Positions 45,035 through 54,003 of a stretch of 64,000 nt of DNA are shown piece by piece. Position 1 is the stretch's first letter. The number at the start of each line of letters is the position of its first letter. A program made the position numbers and the translations under genes. The stretch comes from Garicola koreensis (GTDB lineage: Bacteria > Actinomycetota > Actinomycetes > Actinomycetales > Micrococcaceae): assembly GCF_014195445.1 (NCBI RefSeq), contig NZ_JACIBT010000001.1:620001-684000 (forward strand), written 5' to 3'. Under the pieces are notes generated by a model. The model worked only from the letters and a program-made list of their open reading frames with translations, had not been told where the DNA came from and ran no database searches.

Positions 45035-46097
45035 CGGGCACCTCCTGTGCTGCCTCGGCGATGGACTGTGCGTGGCTGCGTACTCGGCGGGCCTTCCTGC
45101 CGGAGACCGTCCGTGTTCCCAGGTTAGCCTCATCCCAGACCGGGCCCTGATCAGCTGTTTCCTGACCTGCCTGCCAACTGGTGCCGGCCCAGGCGGCGGT
45201 GTCCTCAGCGGCGGGCTCGGAGACCTTCTCGCGCTTCTTCAGCGCCAGCGGCTGCTGGCCATCGGCTAAGCGCCGGACGGAGAGCAGGAACCCGGTGTGG
45301 GCGACCATCCGGTGGTCGGGCCGCACGGCCAGGCCGTCCAGGTGCCAGGTGCGCAGCATGATCTCGTGGGCCTCGGGTTCGGTGAAGCCTCCGGAGTCGC
45401 GGACGGCTTCGGCCAGTCGGGACAGCTGGGTCACTGAGGCCACATAGCTGACCCAGACTCCGCCGGGCGCCAGCACAGTGGAGACCATGTCCAGACAGTC
45501 CCAGGGGGCGAGCATGTCCAGCACCACCCGGTCGACGCTGCCGGGGCGCTCAATGTCTGTGGGCACCACGGCGGCGTCGCCCTGGTGGATCTGCCAGCCG
45601 GGGTGGGCGTCGCCGAAGAAGGCGTCCACATTGGCCCGGGCAATCTCGGCGAACTCTTCGCGCAGCTCGTAGGAGTGCAGAGTGCCGTGTTCGCCCACCG
45701 CCCGCAGCAGCGAGATGGACAGTGCCCCGGAGCCGACGCCGGCCTCCAGCACGTGGGCGCCGGGGAAGACGTCGGCGAGTTGGACGATCTGCGCGGAGTC
45801 CTTCGGGTAGACCACTGTGGGTCCGCGCGGCATGGAGAGCACGAAGTCGTTCAGCAGCGGGCGCAGCACCTGGTACTGGTGCCCGCCCTCGTTGGTGACC
45901 ACGATGCCCTCCGGCTGGCCGATGAGCGCGTCGTGGTGCAGCACCCCGTGGTGGGTGTGCCACTGCCCGGCCTCGGCCAGGGTGATGGTGGATCGCCGGC
46001 CCTTGTAGTCGGTGAGCTGCACGCGTTCGCCGGCCTTCAGCGCCCCGGTGCGCATATGGGCGCCGACCGCCCGGCCTGTGGTGCTGTGATCGCTCAT
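45024..46097 (-). CDS. trmI: tRNA (adenine-58-N1)-methyltransferase TrmI
   Basis: A 357-residue Rossmann methyltransferase that methylates N1 of A58 in the tRNA T-loop. It has an N-terminal beta domain ([18 protein letters not shown]), the SAM-binding core [20 protein letters not shown] with the following acidic YELREEF, and the catalytic region [12 protein letters not shown] basic and disordered C-terminal extension of about 70 residues follows. The ATG overlaps the HAD gene stop by 4 bp and the end overlaps mpa. The trmI-mpa neighbourhood is conserved in actinobacteria. Confidence 0.92.
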   Translation of the reverse strand: MSDHSTTGRAVGAHMRTGALKAGERVQLTDYKGRRSTITLAEAGQWHTHHGVLHHDALIGQPEGIVVTNEGGHQYQVLRPLLNDFVLSMPRGPTVVYPKDSAQIVQLADVFPGAHVLEAGVGSGALSISLLRAVGEHGTLHSYELREEFAEIARANVDAFFGDAHPGWQIHQGDAAVVPTDIERPGSVDRVVLDMLAPWDCLDMVSTVLAPGGVWVSYVASVTQLSRLAEAVRDSGGFTEPEAHEIMLRTWHLDGLAVRPDHRMVAHTGFLLSVRRLADGQQPLALKKREKVSEPAAEDTAAWAGTSWQAGQETADQGPVWDEANLGTRTVSGRKARRVRSHAQSIAEAAQEVPDGR

Positions 46098-46816
46098 GCG
46101 CTGGCTGGTGCGGCGCTGACGGGTACCGGGCTGCGCAGCAGGGCCCGCAGGTCATCGACGCCGAGGCCGGCCAGGCTGTCCACCAGGTGCCAGGCCCCGT
46201 GCTCGGGCAGCTGCGCGTAGTGGGGCACGGCCACCGTGACCATGCCGGAGGCCACGGCGGAGGCGGTGCCCGGGATGGAGTCTTCCACGGCGATGCAGCG
46301 GGCACGGTCCAGCTCCTCGCCGGTGCGCTGGGCGTGGTCGGCGGCCATCATCGTGAAGGCTGAGTGGTAGGCCTCGGGGTCAGGTTTTCCGGCGGAGACC
46401 ACGTCCCCGGTGACCACGCACTCCAGGCTGCCGGCCGGCAGGGCGGAGACGATGGCCTCGGCCAGCGGCGCGAAGCTCATGGTCACCAGCGCGCATCGTA
46501 CGCCCTCGTCGTTGAGCGCCTGCAGCAGCTCACGGGCGCCGGGGCGCCATGGGATGCGCTCAGCGCAGCGGGCGGCGACGTCGGCGGTGAGGTGGTCGAT
46601 GATCTCACGGTTTCCCATGTCCACACCGGCTCCCTGCAGCACGGAGGCGGAGTACTCCAGGGCTTGGCCGACCAGCAGGTGGGCCTGCTCCTGACTCCAG
46701 GCGCCTCCGTAGGACTCCACGAGTTCGCGCTCAGCGGCGATCCAGTAGGGCTCAGTGTCCACCAGTGTGCCGTCCATATCCCAGAACACGGCCTGCAAAT
46801 CTGACATGGTCTCCAT
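46094..46816 (-). CDS. HAD superfamily phosphatase
   Basis: A 240-residue haloacid dehalogenase-like phosphatase. Motif I FWDMDGTLVDTEPYW supplies the nucleophilic and acid/base Asp, motif II is LVTMSF, motif III is near GKPDPEAY and motif IV ends CIAVEDSIPG. A helical cap lies between motifs I and II, as in beta-phosphoglucomutase-like proteins. The substrate is unknown. Start ATG 46816 has GGGGAAG upstream; ATG 46807 is an alternative. It is the first gene of the HAD-trmI-mpa-dop-pup-pafA operon. Confidence 0.88.
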   Translation of the reverse strand: METMSDLQAVFWDMDGTLVDTEPYWIAAERELVESYGGAWSQEQAHLLVGQALEYSASVLQGAGVDMGNREIIDHLTADVAARCAERIPWRPGARELLQALNDEGVRCALVTMSFAPLAEAIVSALPAGSLECVVTGDVVSAGKPDPEAYHSAFTMMAADHAQRTGEELDRARCIAVEDSIPGTASAVASGMVTVAVPHYAQLPEHGAWHLVDSLAGLGVDDLRALLRSPVPVSAAPASA

Positions 46817-46844
46817 CGTACTTCCCCGGCGCAGGCACTGGGAC

Positions 46845-46850
46845 TACTGT
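46845..46850 (+). promoter_or_regulatory. -10 box (TACTGT) of PAC2 gene
   Basis: TACTGT ends 7 bases before the GTG at 46858. The 41-bp gap between the divergent HAD and PAC2 starts must hold both promoters. Confidence 0.4.
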
Positions 46851-46857
46851 GAGGAAC

Positions 46858-47811
46858 GTGACTGAGGAGAATCGCCCACCCGACTCTGAGGACCCTGACG
46901 GCCCAGCCGGTGGCCTGGACAGGGCCAAGCTGCTGGCTGCCCACCTGCGCAGCATCGCCGACGAGTCCGCCGAGGAGACCGGCCGGCCCACGGTGATGGT
47001 GCTGGCCTTCGAGGGCTGGAACGACGCCGGCGGGGCAGCCTCAGCCGCGGTGCGCAGCGTCGCCCACGCCCTGGATGCGGACCTGGTGGAGAAGCTCACC
47101 GAGGAGGAGTACTACGACTTTCAGTTCTCCCGGCCCAAAGTGGTCAACAATTCCGGCCACCGCGAGATCATCTGGCCGGCGACCACCATCCTGCGCGCCA
47201 CGCCCCCACGTGGTGAGTTCGATGTGCTCTTCGTCCACGGGGTGGAGCCCAGCTTCCGCTGGCAGGCCTACACCGCAGACCTGCTCACCAAGGCCGCCGA
47301 ACACGAGGTCACTGCTGTGGTGCTGATGGGTGCGCTGTTGGCCGATGTGCCGCACACTCGGCCGATTCCCACATCGTTCTCCAGTGAGGATTCCCAGCTG
47401 CGTGCGCTGCTGGACATTGATGAGCCCACCTATGAGGGTCCGACCGGGATCGTCGGGGTGCTCTCCCACACTGCCCATCAGGCTGGTGTGCCGGCCGTCT
47501 CGCTGTGGGCGGCGGTGCCGCACTACGTGGGCCAGGCCCCCTCGCCGAAGGCGCAGCTGGCACTGATCCGCAAGCTCGAGGAGCTGCTGGGGCTCTCCCT
47601 GGACACCCACGAGGCCGAAGAGATCGCCGAGGACGCCGCCGCCTGGGAGCGTGGGGTCGACGATCTGGCCGAGGACGACGAGGAGATCGCCGACTACGTC
47701 AAGCGCCTGGAGGAGGCCACCGACACCACCAACCTCCCCGAAGCCTCAGGCGAGGCGATCGCCGAAGAGTTCGAACGCTATCTGAAGCGCCGCAAGCCCC
47801 CGGAGAAGTAG
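46858..47811 (+). CDS. PAC2 family protein
   Basis: A 317-residue protein of the PAC2 (proteasome assembly chaperone 2-like) family, recognised from VMVLAFEGWNDAGGAASAAV, the EEYYDFQFSRPKV segment and GVLSHTAHQAGVPAVSLWAAVPHYVG. In archaea and eukaryotes PAC2-like proteins help 20S assembly; bacterial members are uncharacterised. It is divergent from the Pup operon with only 41 bp between them, which would suggest a functional link, but no 20S subunits are encoded nearby. GTG 46858 is chosen for its leaderless-type -10; GAGGA is also close upstream. Confidence 0.8.
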   Translation: MTEENRPPDSEDPDGPAGGLDRAKLLAAHLRSIADESAEETGRPTVMVLAFEGWNDAGGAASAAVRSVAHALDADLVEKLTEEEYYDFQFSRPKVVNNSGHREIIWPATTILRATPPRGEFDVLFVHGVEPSFRWQAYTADLLTKAAEHEVTAVVLMGALLADVPHTRPIPTSFSSEDSQLRALLDIDEPTYEGPTGIVGVLSHTAHQAGVPAVSLWAAVPHYVGQAPSPKAQLALIRKLEELLGLSLDTHEAEEIAEDAAAWERGVDDLAEDDEEIADYVKRLEEATDTTNLPEASGEAIAEEFERYLKRRKPPEK

Positions 47812-47857
47812 GTCCCATCGCTGTCAGACAACCGTGCAGAACCTCCTCTGGACCGAG

Positions 47858-49039
47858 TCAGGGGTCGGTCTTCTCGGAGGCCTCGCGTGCTTCGCGGGCT
47901 GAGCCCACGTCGTCGACCACTATCACGATGTGGCGCACACTGGTCAGCAGCGCCCCGTAGAGCGGCCATGCGCTGTCGGGCAGGCTGTCCGCGTCAGAGA
48001 GTTCAGAGGCCAGTTCGTCCAGGTGGTCGTAGTACTGCTCGACTTCTGCATCCGGATCGGCGATTGCTTCACCGACGCCTCGGACAACCTCCACCCACTG
48101 CTCACGGAATCGGGCGTCCCAGCCGCCTTGGACGTAGGAGGCCTCACGCAGAGTGCGGGTAAGGTTGCGAAGGTGGGAGATTCCCTCATCGATCCTGCCG
48201 AGGATCTCCTCATAGCTGACCTGATCCTCCCGCGTGGCCCGCCGGCGCTGTGCCTTTTGCACGCGCATTCCGAAGCGCGGGTTGGCGACTTTGCTTTCAC
48301 GGGCGAAGCGCACCACTGACCAGGCGGAGCCCAGCTCCGCAGTCATCGAATTGGTCTCCTTCAGCCAGGACTCTGCCTGGTCGGTGTCCCACGATTCGTC
48401 AAACTCGTGGGCCATATTCAGCAGCACTGCGCCCATCCGGCGGTTGATGCTGTCGACGTAGCGGCTGGCCTGCTGGTCCCGCACCGGCGGCAGCACCAGC
48501 ATGTTCACCGCCACGCCCAGTGCGACCCCCAGTCCCACTTCCAGGACTCGCTCGCCCAACAGTGACTCTTGCTGGGAGTAGTCGTTGCCGAGTATGAAGA
48601 TCGCCGTGGTCGCGATCGCTGCGCCTTCATCTCTGACCCAGCGGAAACGGGAGATCACCACTCCCACCAGCAGCGCCAGTGCGAACGTCCATAGGCTCAC
48701 CCCCAAGAAGTGGCCGACGACGAACGACAGGCCCACCCCGACTGCCGAGGATACGGTGGTCTGAGCACCGTGGGCGAACGAGCGATACACCGTGGCGTGG
48801 ACGGTCAGCAGCGCCGTCCACGGCGCCAGAAAGGGCATCTGGGAACCCAGGACGTAGATGGAGAGCGCCCAGGCAGCCGTGGCGGCCACAACGGTCTTAC
48901 TGATCTGCAGAACGTCGGTGAACGTTTCCGGGCGACTCGCCCACTGACGCAGCCGTTCCTTCAGGGCCCCTGGGGCCGATCGCTTGCGGAACTGCGGCAC
49001 AACTCTCCTGCTCTCCTCGGGTACGAAAGAACCTACCAT
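47858..49039 (-). CDS. FUSC/aromatic acid exporter family membrane protein
   Basis: About 393 residues. Five or six hydrophobic segments span about 45-180, with VLQISKTVVAATAAWALS, VHATVYRSF and AAIATTAIFILGNDYSQQ as the FUSC/ArAE pattern. The C-terminal 200 residues are a soluble helical domain. Members export aromatic or weak acids, but this is not proven for actinobacterial types. ATG 49039 is preferred because GGCGGAG lies about 9 bases upstream; GTG 49063 is an alternative. It lies 30 bp downstream of mshC's neighbour region in convergent relation to PAC2. Confidence 0.75.
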   Translation of the reverse strand: MVGSFVPEESRRVVPQFRKRSAPGALKERLRQWASRPETFTDVLQISKTVVAATAAWALSIYVLGSQMPFLAPWTALLTVHATVYRSFAHGAQTTVSSAVGVGLSFVVGHFLGVSLWTFALALLVGVVISRFRWVRDEGAAIATTAIFILGNDYSQQESLLGERVLEVGLGVALGVAVNMLVLPPVRDQQASRYVDSINRRMGAVLLNMAHEFDESWDTDQAESWLKETNSMTAELGSAWSVVRFARESKVANPRFGMRVQKAQRRRATREDQVSYEEILGRIDEGISHLRNLTRTLREASYVQGGWDARFREQWVEVVRGVGEAIADPDAEVEQYYDHLDELASELSDADSLPDSAWPLYGALLTSVRHIVIVVDDVGSAREAREASEKTDP

Positions 49040-49093
49040 TTCCAGGTTCTCCGCCCCCTGCACAAGCGGATTCTCAGCCGGTCAGATCCAGGC

Positions 49094-50383
49094 TCAGCTG
49101 GTCAGGTCCAGGCCCAGCAGGGCTTGGACTACCTCGGCCACACGCTTGGTACTGGTGGTGGCGGCCAGGTTGCCGGCGGCCCACTGGTCAAGCTGGTCCA
49201 GTGCCGCCGGAGCATCGAGGTTATCCGCCAGAGCAGCCATCAGCGCCCGCTGCAGCTCCTCGGGCGCATCCGCGTCGACGGCAGCGGCGTCGTCGTGCTG
49301 GGCCTGCGGTGCCGCGGCCAGTGCCTGCTTCCAGGCGGTGAGGCGCTCTGCGGCGCGACTGAGGTCGGCGTCGGTGTAGCTCCAGTCGCTGCGCCAGTGG
49401 TTGCTCAGCAGCAGGGTGCGCATCGCCTGGGGGTCCTCCCCGCGTTCGCGCAGCCTGGAGATGAGCACCAGGTTGCCCTGTGACTTGGACATCTTCTCGC
49501 CCTGCAGCCCCACCATTCCGGTGTGCATATAGCGCTGCGCCAGCGGGACCTGGTCGGCGGCGGTGGCGTGGGCGGCGGAGAATTCGTGGTGCGGGAAGCG
49601 CAGGTCGGAGCCTCCGCCCTGAACGGTGAAGGGTGCGGGCAGCCTGCGGCGGGCGATCACCGAACACTCGATGTGCCAGCCGGGCCTGCCCTCCCCCAGG
49701 CCGGCGCCGTCCCAATAGGGTTCGCCCGCGCGCCTGGCCCGCCACAGCAGCGGGTCCAGCGGGTCGCGTTTGCCCGACCGCTGCGGGTCTCCGCCACGTT
49801 CGGGAAAGAGCTCCTCCATGGTGGGCCGGTCGTAGCCGCCCACACTGCCCAGCCGCCAGTCGGACCGGGATTCGGCGGCGGCGATGTCGAAGTAGTAGTC
49901 AGCCCCGGCGGCGTCGTCGGTCTCCACCTGGTAGGCGATGCCCAGGTCGGCCAGACGCTCCACATCCTCCACCACCTCCGGAATCATCTCCACTGCCCCG
50001 ATGTAGGAGGTCGGTGGGATCACGTCCAGGGCGTCCATGTCCTGGCGGAAGAGTTCGGTCTGCTCCTCGGCCAGCTCACGCCAGTCCACCCCGGTGGCCT
50101 CTGCGCGCTCCAGCAGGGGGTCATCGATGTCGGTGACGTTCTGGACGTAGTTGACCTGAAGGCCGGCGGCACGCCAGTAGCGCACCAGCAGATCGAACTG
50201 CACGTAGGTGTTGGCGTGGCCCAGGTGGGTGGCGTCGTATGGGGTGATGCCGCAGACGTAGAGCGAGGCCAGTCCGTCGTCGGAGGTGGTGGGCAGCGTG
50301 GCTGCGTTGGGGGTGTCGTAGAGCCTCAGGCTCTCTGCCAGCTGGGGCAGGCTGGGCACATCAGGGGCACTCCACGATCTCAC
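49094..50383 (-). CDS. mshC: Mycothiol ligase MshC
   Basis: A 429-residue ATP-dependent ligase that joins cysteine to glucosaminyl-inositol, the third step of mycothiol synthesis. It descends from cysteinyl-tRNA synthetase: the HIGH-like HLGHANTYVQFD and KMSKSQGN motifs are present, as are the zinc-site residues in SLYVCGITPYDAT, ECSVIARR and HHEF. It lacks the C-terminal tRNA-binding domain of CysRS. The GTG at 50383 follows AAAGGA. Presence of mshC supports an actinobacterial source with mycothiol as the main thiol. Confidence 0.93.
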   Translation of the reverse strand: MRSWSAPDVPSLPQLAESLRLYDTPNAATLPTTSDDGLASLYVCGITPYDATHLGHANTYVQFDLLVRYWRAAGLQVNYVQNVTDIDDPLLERAEATGVDWRELAEEQTELFRQDMDALDVIPPTSYIGAVEMIPEVVEDVERLADLGIAYQVETDDAAGADYYFDIAAAESRSDWRLGSVGGYDRPTMEELFPERGGDPQRSGKRDPLDPLLWRARRAGEPYWDGAGLGEGRPGWHIECSVIARRRLPAPFTVQGGGSDLRFPHHEFSAAHATAADQVPLAQRYMHTGMVGLQGEKMSKSQGNLVLISRLRERGEDPQAMRTLLLSNHWRSDWSYTDADLSRAAERLTAWKQALAAAPQAQHDDAAAVDADAPEELQRALMAALADNLDAPAALDQLDQWAAGNLAATTSTKRVAEVVQALLGLDLTS

Positions 50384-50475
50384 GCAGACGGTCCTTTCGC
50401 AGGGGGTCACAAGGATGATTCACAGTCACAGGGGTGGTTCAAAGTGGCAACAGTTCTTATGGGGAGCAACTCGGC

Positions 50476-51303
50476 TCAGGCGTTGATAATTCCGAACCCG
50501 AGGCAGATGTAGACGAAGAGGCCCAGCAGGATCCGGTAGTTGACGAAGACCGTGTAGGAGTGGGTGGAGACGTACTTGAGGAACCAACCGATGATCACGT
50601 AGGCGACGACGAACCCCACACCGGTGGCCAGCATGGTCTGGGCGAAGTTGTAGGGGCCGCTGGGCTCCTCCACAGAGCCGATGAGCTTATAGAAGCCGGA
50701 GCCGAAGACGGCGGGGATGGCCAGCAAAAACGAGTAGCGGGCCGCGGCCTCACGGGTGTAGCCCATCAGCAGCCCGGCGGTGATGGTGCCCCCGGAGCGG
50801 GAGACGCCGGGGATCAGCGCCATGGCTTGGGCGAAGCCGTAGATGATGCCGTCGCGGATGCTCAGCTCTTCCAGCGGCTTCTTCTGTCTGCCGTAGTGAT
50901 CGGCCACCGCGAGGAAGAAGCCGAAGACCACCAGCATGGTGGCGGTCAGCCACAGGGTCCGGAAGACGGTGTCGATGTAGTCCTCAAACACGAGTCCGAG
51001 GATCACAATGGGGATGCTGCCCACGATGATCATCCACCCCATGCGCACATCCGGGTCATTGTGCGGCAGTTTGCCGGCCACGGCGGCGAACCAGGCGCGG
51101 ATGATGCGTACGATGTCGCGCCAGAAGTAGACGACGACGGCGGCCTCGGTGCCCAGCTGGCTGATCGCGGTGAAGGCGGACCCGGGGTCGGCGGCTCCGG
51201 GGAGGAACTCACCGACGATGCGCAGGTGCGCAGAGCTGGAAATGGGGAGGAACTCGGTGATGCCTTGGACCAGGCCAAGGATGATCGCTTCAATCCACTG
51301 CAC
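50476..51303 (-). CDS. uppP: Undecaprenyl-diphosphatase
   Basis: A 275-residue membrane phosphatase (BacA type) that recycles undecaprenyl pyrophosphate for peptidoglycan synthesis. Signature motifs [20 protein letters not shown] at the N-terminus and the central [10 protein letters not shown] are exact. About eight hydrophobic segments are present. Start GTG 51303 lies 6 bases after TAGGCT, a leaderless arrangement. It is upstream of mshC on the same strand with 92 bp between. Confidence 0.93.
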   Translation of the reverse strand: MQWIEAIILGLVQGITEFLPISSSAHLRIVGEFLPGAADPGSAFTAISQLGTEAAVVVYFWRDIVRIIRAWFAAVAGKLPHNDPDVRMGWMIIVGSIPIVILGLVFEDYIDTVFRTLWLTATMLVVFGFFLAVADHYGRQKKPLEELSIRDGIIYGFAQAMALIPGVSRSGGTITAGLLMGYTREAAARYSFLLAIPAVFGSGFYKLIGSVEEPSGPYNFAQTMLATGVGFVVAYVIIGWFLKYVSTHSYTVFVNYRILLGLFVYICLGFGIINA

Positions 51304-51309
51304 GCAGGA

Positions 51310-51315
51310 AGCCTA
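51310..51315 (-). promoter_or_regulatory. -10 box (TAGGCT) of uppP
   Basis: Minus-strand TAGGCT ends 6 bases before GTG 51303, with no ribosome site; the same hexamer and spacing as the SPOR-like gene at 19058. Confidence 0.45.
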
Positions 51316-51406
51316 GTGCAGTCGGGTCAGTGCGGGTAAACGGCGCGCCCAGTGTTCAGCTACCAACAGAGTTCAGCTGCCAGCAGGGTTCCGATTCCAG
51401 CAGGGA

Positions 51407-51685
51407 TCAGTTGTCTGCGCCGTCGGTGTCTGCGCCGTCGCTGTCAGTGTCGAGGTCGTCATCATCGAGCGTATCGTCGTCGTCCTCGTCGTAGAGGTCC
51501 AGCGGGGTGACTTCCCCGGTGGCGCCGAAGAGCGCATCCTCGTAGGCCTCGAAGGCGTCAGCCACGCTGTAGAAGGCCGATTCCACGGCGGGGTCGTCGT
51601 CGCTGCGGCGGTTGACCGCGGTGGAGAGGTGCTCCTCCAGCGCGTTGGTGAGGGCGCTGAGCGCGATGCGCGGATCCATGTTCAT
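51407..51685 (-). CDS. Small acidic conserved protein
   Basis: A 92-residue protein. The first 60 residues, MNMDPRIALSALTNALEEH and DDPAVESAFYSVADAFEAYEDALF, look like a helical domain conserved in Micrococcaceae. The C-terminal 30 are almost entirely Asp/Glu (LYDEDDDDTLDDDD). The function is unknown. The ATG at 51685 is preferred because TACTGT lies 7 bases upstream; in-frame ATGs further up would read through that promoter. It is divergent from the DUF5703 gene. Confidence 0.6.
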   Translation of the reverse strand: MNMDPRIALSALTNALEEHLSTAVNRRSDDDPAVESAFYSVADAFEAYEDALFGATGEVTPLDLYDEDDDDTLDDDDLDTDSDGADTDGADN

Positions 51686-51692
51686 AGCCATC

Positions 51693-51698
51693 ACAGTA
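51693..51698 (-). promoter_or_regulatory. -10 box (TACTGT) of the acidic protein gene
   Basis: Minus-strand TACTGT ends 7 bases before ATG 51685; the same hexamer and spacing precede the PAC2 and M20 peptidase genes. Confidence 0.4.
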
Positions 51699-51766
51699 TC
51701 AACGCTTCCCAGCGGAGGTAAGACCCCCATCCGGCGGGTCCACTGCACAGAGTGGATCGTGTGTCC

Positions 51767-51772
51767 TATGGT
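51767..51772 (+). promoter_or_regulatory. -10 box (TATGGT) of DUF5703 gene
   Basis: TATGGT ends 7 bases before ATG 51780, so that ATG rather than the one at 51768 is the likely start. Confidence 0.4.
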
Positions 51773-51779
51773 GGTCTGC

Positions 51780-52004
51780 ATGTTGGCCACTGACCGCTAT
51801 GTCACCGAAACCATGGATGGCCGCGGCTGGGAGTATATGGTGCTGACCTGTCAGCCGCAGGAGTCGTTGAAGGAGGTCCGGCGCCAGGTGGTCGATCACG
51901 CGGAATACGGCCGCTGGGAGCTGCGCCGCACCCGGCTCTACATCGGTGGAGTGCGCAAGTACTGGCTGCGCCGGCGCATCATGCGCGTTCAGCGCACGGC
52001 CTGA
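51780..52004 (+). CDS. DUF5703 family protein
   Basis: A 74-residue basic protein. GWEYMVLTCQPQESLKEVRR and VVDHAEYGRWELRRTRLY with a final KYWLRRRIMRV match DUF5703, a small actinobacterial family of unknown function. Its 3' end overlaps the convergent nucleotidyltransferase-fold gene by 16 bp. Confidence 0.75.
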   Translation: MLATDRYVTETMDGRGWEYMVLTCQPQESLKEVRRQVVDHAEYGRWELRRTRLYIGGVRKYWLRRRIMRVQRTA

Positions 52005-52459
52005 AGATAGTCTTCCAGCAGCTGGGCACGGTCCTGGCGGCCCATCAGGCGGTAGGCACGTCGCCAGTCCTCGGGCTGGGCCATCTCTAAACCACGCCAA
52101 CGGTGGCTGACCCGCGCCGGGATGGTGACTGTGCCGCTGGGTGAGGCCAGCGCGAAGCCCACCAGCACGTCGATCTGATGGTCGGCCGCGTCGACGGTGA
52201 AGAGCGCTTCGGTCCGGAATATCCCCGATCGACTCCGGCGACTGAAGCTGAGTCCCAGCTCCTCGATGAGTGCGTGGACCGTTGCCGGTTCGGCGTCGAC
52301 GCACAGGTCCCAGTCGTTGACCCGGTCGATCAGCCCCAGGGAGGCCAGCAGCCCCGAGCCGCCCACAGCGCTTGGAATGTCGCTCTCCCGCAGTCGCTGC
52401 TGCAGGTTGAGGACGACTCTCAGCGGTGGGGTCTGAGGTGGTCTCCGCTTCTCAGGCAT
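51989..52459 (-). CDS. Nucleotidyltransferase-fold protein
   Basis: A 156-residue protein. VGGSGLLASLGLIDRVNDWDL resembles the GGS/GSG plus D-x-D metal motif of minimal nucleotidyltransferases, and VDAADHQIDVLVGF could supply the third carboxylate. No substrate domain is present. It may be an active transferase or a degenerate member such as an AbiEii-like fold, but no antitoxin partner is adjacent. It follows the M20 peptidase gene by 26 bp on the same strand. Confidence 0.55.
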   Translation of the reverse strand: MPEKRRPPQTPPLRVVLNLQQRLRESDIPSAVGGSGLLASLGLIDRVNDWDLCVDAEPATVHALIEELGLSFSRRSRSGIFRTEALFTVDAADHQIDVLVGFALASPSGTVTIPARVSHRWRGLEMAQPEDWRRAYRLMGRQDRAQLLEDYLQAVR

Positions 52460-52485
52460 GTGCTCAGGCCGGGTTCGTCGTCGGA

Positions 52486-53808
52486 CTACTGCGCGGTGAG
52501 GAACCGGTGCATGACCCGGACGCCGAAGGTCAGCGCGTCAACGGGGACCCGTTCGTCCACGCCGTGGAACATGCCGGTGAAGTCCAGTTCGGCCGGCAGG
52601 CGCAGGGGCGCGAAGCCGTAGCCGGTCACGCCCAGCTTGGCCAGGTGCTTATTGTCGGTGCCGCCGCCGAGCATGTAGGGCAGCACGACGGCGTCGGGGT
52701 CCTCGGCCCGCAGCGAGGAGACCATCTGTTCCACCAGCGCCCCGGAGAAGGGCGCCTCCAGGGAGATGCCTTCGTTGAGCAGCTCGAAGCGGATGTTCTC
52801 ACCGGCGAGTTCTGCCAGTTTTGCTGCGACCTTCGCGTCCTGATCGGGCAGGGTGCGGGCATCAACGAGTCCTTCGGCGGTGCCGGGGACCACATTGTGC
52901 TTATAACCGGCCTCCAACTTGGTGGGGTTGGAGGTGTTGCGCAGGGTGGCGGCGATGAATTTTCCGGTGGAGCCGGTGGCTTCAATCAGTGCGCTGGGGT
53001 CTTCGGGGTCGAACGGAATGCCGGTGAGCTCGGAGAGCTGTTCGAACAGCGCACGAGTAGTCTTGGTGTATTCGATGGGCCACTGGTAGTTGCCGATGGC
53101 TGCCGCCGCTTCGGCCAAGTGCACCACGGGGTTGTCGCTGTGGACTGCGGAGCCGTGGCCGGCGGTGCCCTCGGCGATCATCTTGGTCCAGTGAACGCCC
53201 TTCTCCCCGGTCTGGATGAGGTAGGCGCGCTGCCCGGCGATGTCCGCGGAGAAGCCTCCGACTTCGCTGATGGCCTCGGTGGCGCCGTCGAAGAGTTCCG
53301 GGTGGGTGTCGGTGAGCCAGCCGGCACCGTAGCGGCCGTTGTCCTCCTCGTCGGCGAAGAAGGCGAAGATGATGTCGCGCTTGGGCTGGTGGCCCTCGCG
53401 TGCCATCTGCAGCAGCACCGCAAGGATCATGGCGTCCATGTCCTTCATGTCCACCGCACCGCGGCCCCAGATGAGTCCGTCGATCAGCTCGGCGGAGAAA
53501 GGGTCGACCTGCCAGTCCTCGGCCTGGGCGGGGACCACGTCGAGGTGACCGTGGACCACCAGCGCGCCGGCGTCGGGGTCAGTGCCGGCCATCCGGGCGA
53601 CCACGCTGGTGCGAGCCTCACCGTCAGGAGGTTCGAAGAACTGCGGCTCCAGGCCCGCCTCCCGCATGATCGCGGCGCAGTATTCTGCCGCCTCGCGCTC
53701 GCCTTTGGCGTTGCCTTCGCCCCAGTTGGTGGTGTCGATGCGAATCAGGTCGCGGCAAAACTCCACGACGTCGATCTCTGCCTGCGCTGCCGAGTCCATA
53801 GAAGCCAT
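52486..53808 (-). CDS. M20 family metallopeptidase
   Basis: A 440-residue zinc hydrolase of the M20/ArgE/DapE/CPG2 family. Metal ligands are in LVVHGHLDVVPA, GRGAVDMKDMDAM and FFADEEDNGRYGAGW, with the catalytic Glu in the last. The final His is in GGGTDNKHLAKLG/FHGVDER. Dimerisation-domain sequence lies between. The likely role is hydrolysis of dipeptides or acyl-amino acids in the cytoplasm. ATG 53808 follows TACTGT by 7 bases; GTG 53817 would start inside that box. Confidence 0.85.
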   Translation of the reverse strand: MASMDSAAQAEIDVVEFCRDLIRIDTTNWGEGNAKGEREAAEYCAAIMREAGLEPQFFEPPDGEARTSVVARMAGTDPDAGALVVHGHLDVVPAQAEDWQVDPFSAELIDGLIWGRGAVDMKDMDAMILAVLLQMAREGHQPKRDIIFAFFADEEDNGRYGAGWLTDTHPELFDGATEAISEVGGFSADIAGQRAYLIQTGEKGVHWTKMIAEGTAGHGSAVHSDNPVVHLAEAAAAIGNYQWPIEYTKTTRALFEQLSELTGIPFDPEDPSALIEATGSTGKFIAATLRNTSNPTKLEAGYKHNVVPGTAEGLVDARTLPDQDAKVAAKLAELAGENIRFELLNEGISLEAPFSGALVEQMVSSLRAEDPDAVVLPYMLGGGTDNKHLAKLGVTGYGFAPLRLPAELDFTGMFHGVDERVPVDALTFGVRVMHRFLTAQ

Positions 53809-53815
53809 GGCCACC

Positions 53816-53821
53816 ACAGTA
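53816..53821 (-). promoter_or_regulatory. -10 box (TACTGT) of M20 peptidase gene
   Basis: Minus-strand TACTGT ends 7 bases before ATG 53808; leaderless geometry. Confidence 0.4.
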
Positions 53822-53850
53822 CCGGTCTCAATCTGCAGCGCGGTTGAGCG

Positions 53851-54003
53851 TCACTGATGAGGTTCGTCTGTGCGCCGCAGATCGAGTTCGCGCGGCGGTT
53901 CCAACCGGCGCTCCGGCAACTCACAGTCGATGTGATCAGTGCCGCGTGACCACAGGCGCTCACCCATCAGCCCAGAATCTTCTGCCAGTGGATCGGTCAT
54001 CAT
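53851..54003 (-). CDS. Small hypothetical protein
   Basis: A possible 50-residue charged protein beginning MMTDPLAEDSGLMGERLWSR and ending with an Arg/Pro/Glu-rich stretch. AGGAAGTGAG lies just upstream of the ATG. No family is recognised. It sits upstream of the M20 peptidase in the same direction. The ribosome site is the main support. Confidence 0.45.
   Translation of the reverse strand: MMTDPLAEDSGLMGERLWSRGTDHIDCELPERRLEPPRELDLRRTDEPHQ

Noticed and set aside
43772-45127. 451-codon open frame on the plus strand
   Set aside because: Antisense to mpa; product is a Gly/Val/Asp shadow without domains.
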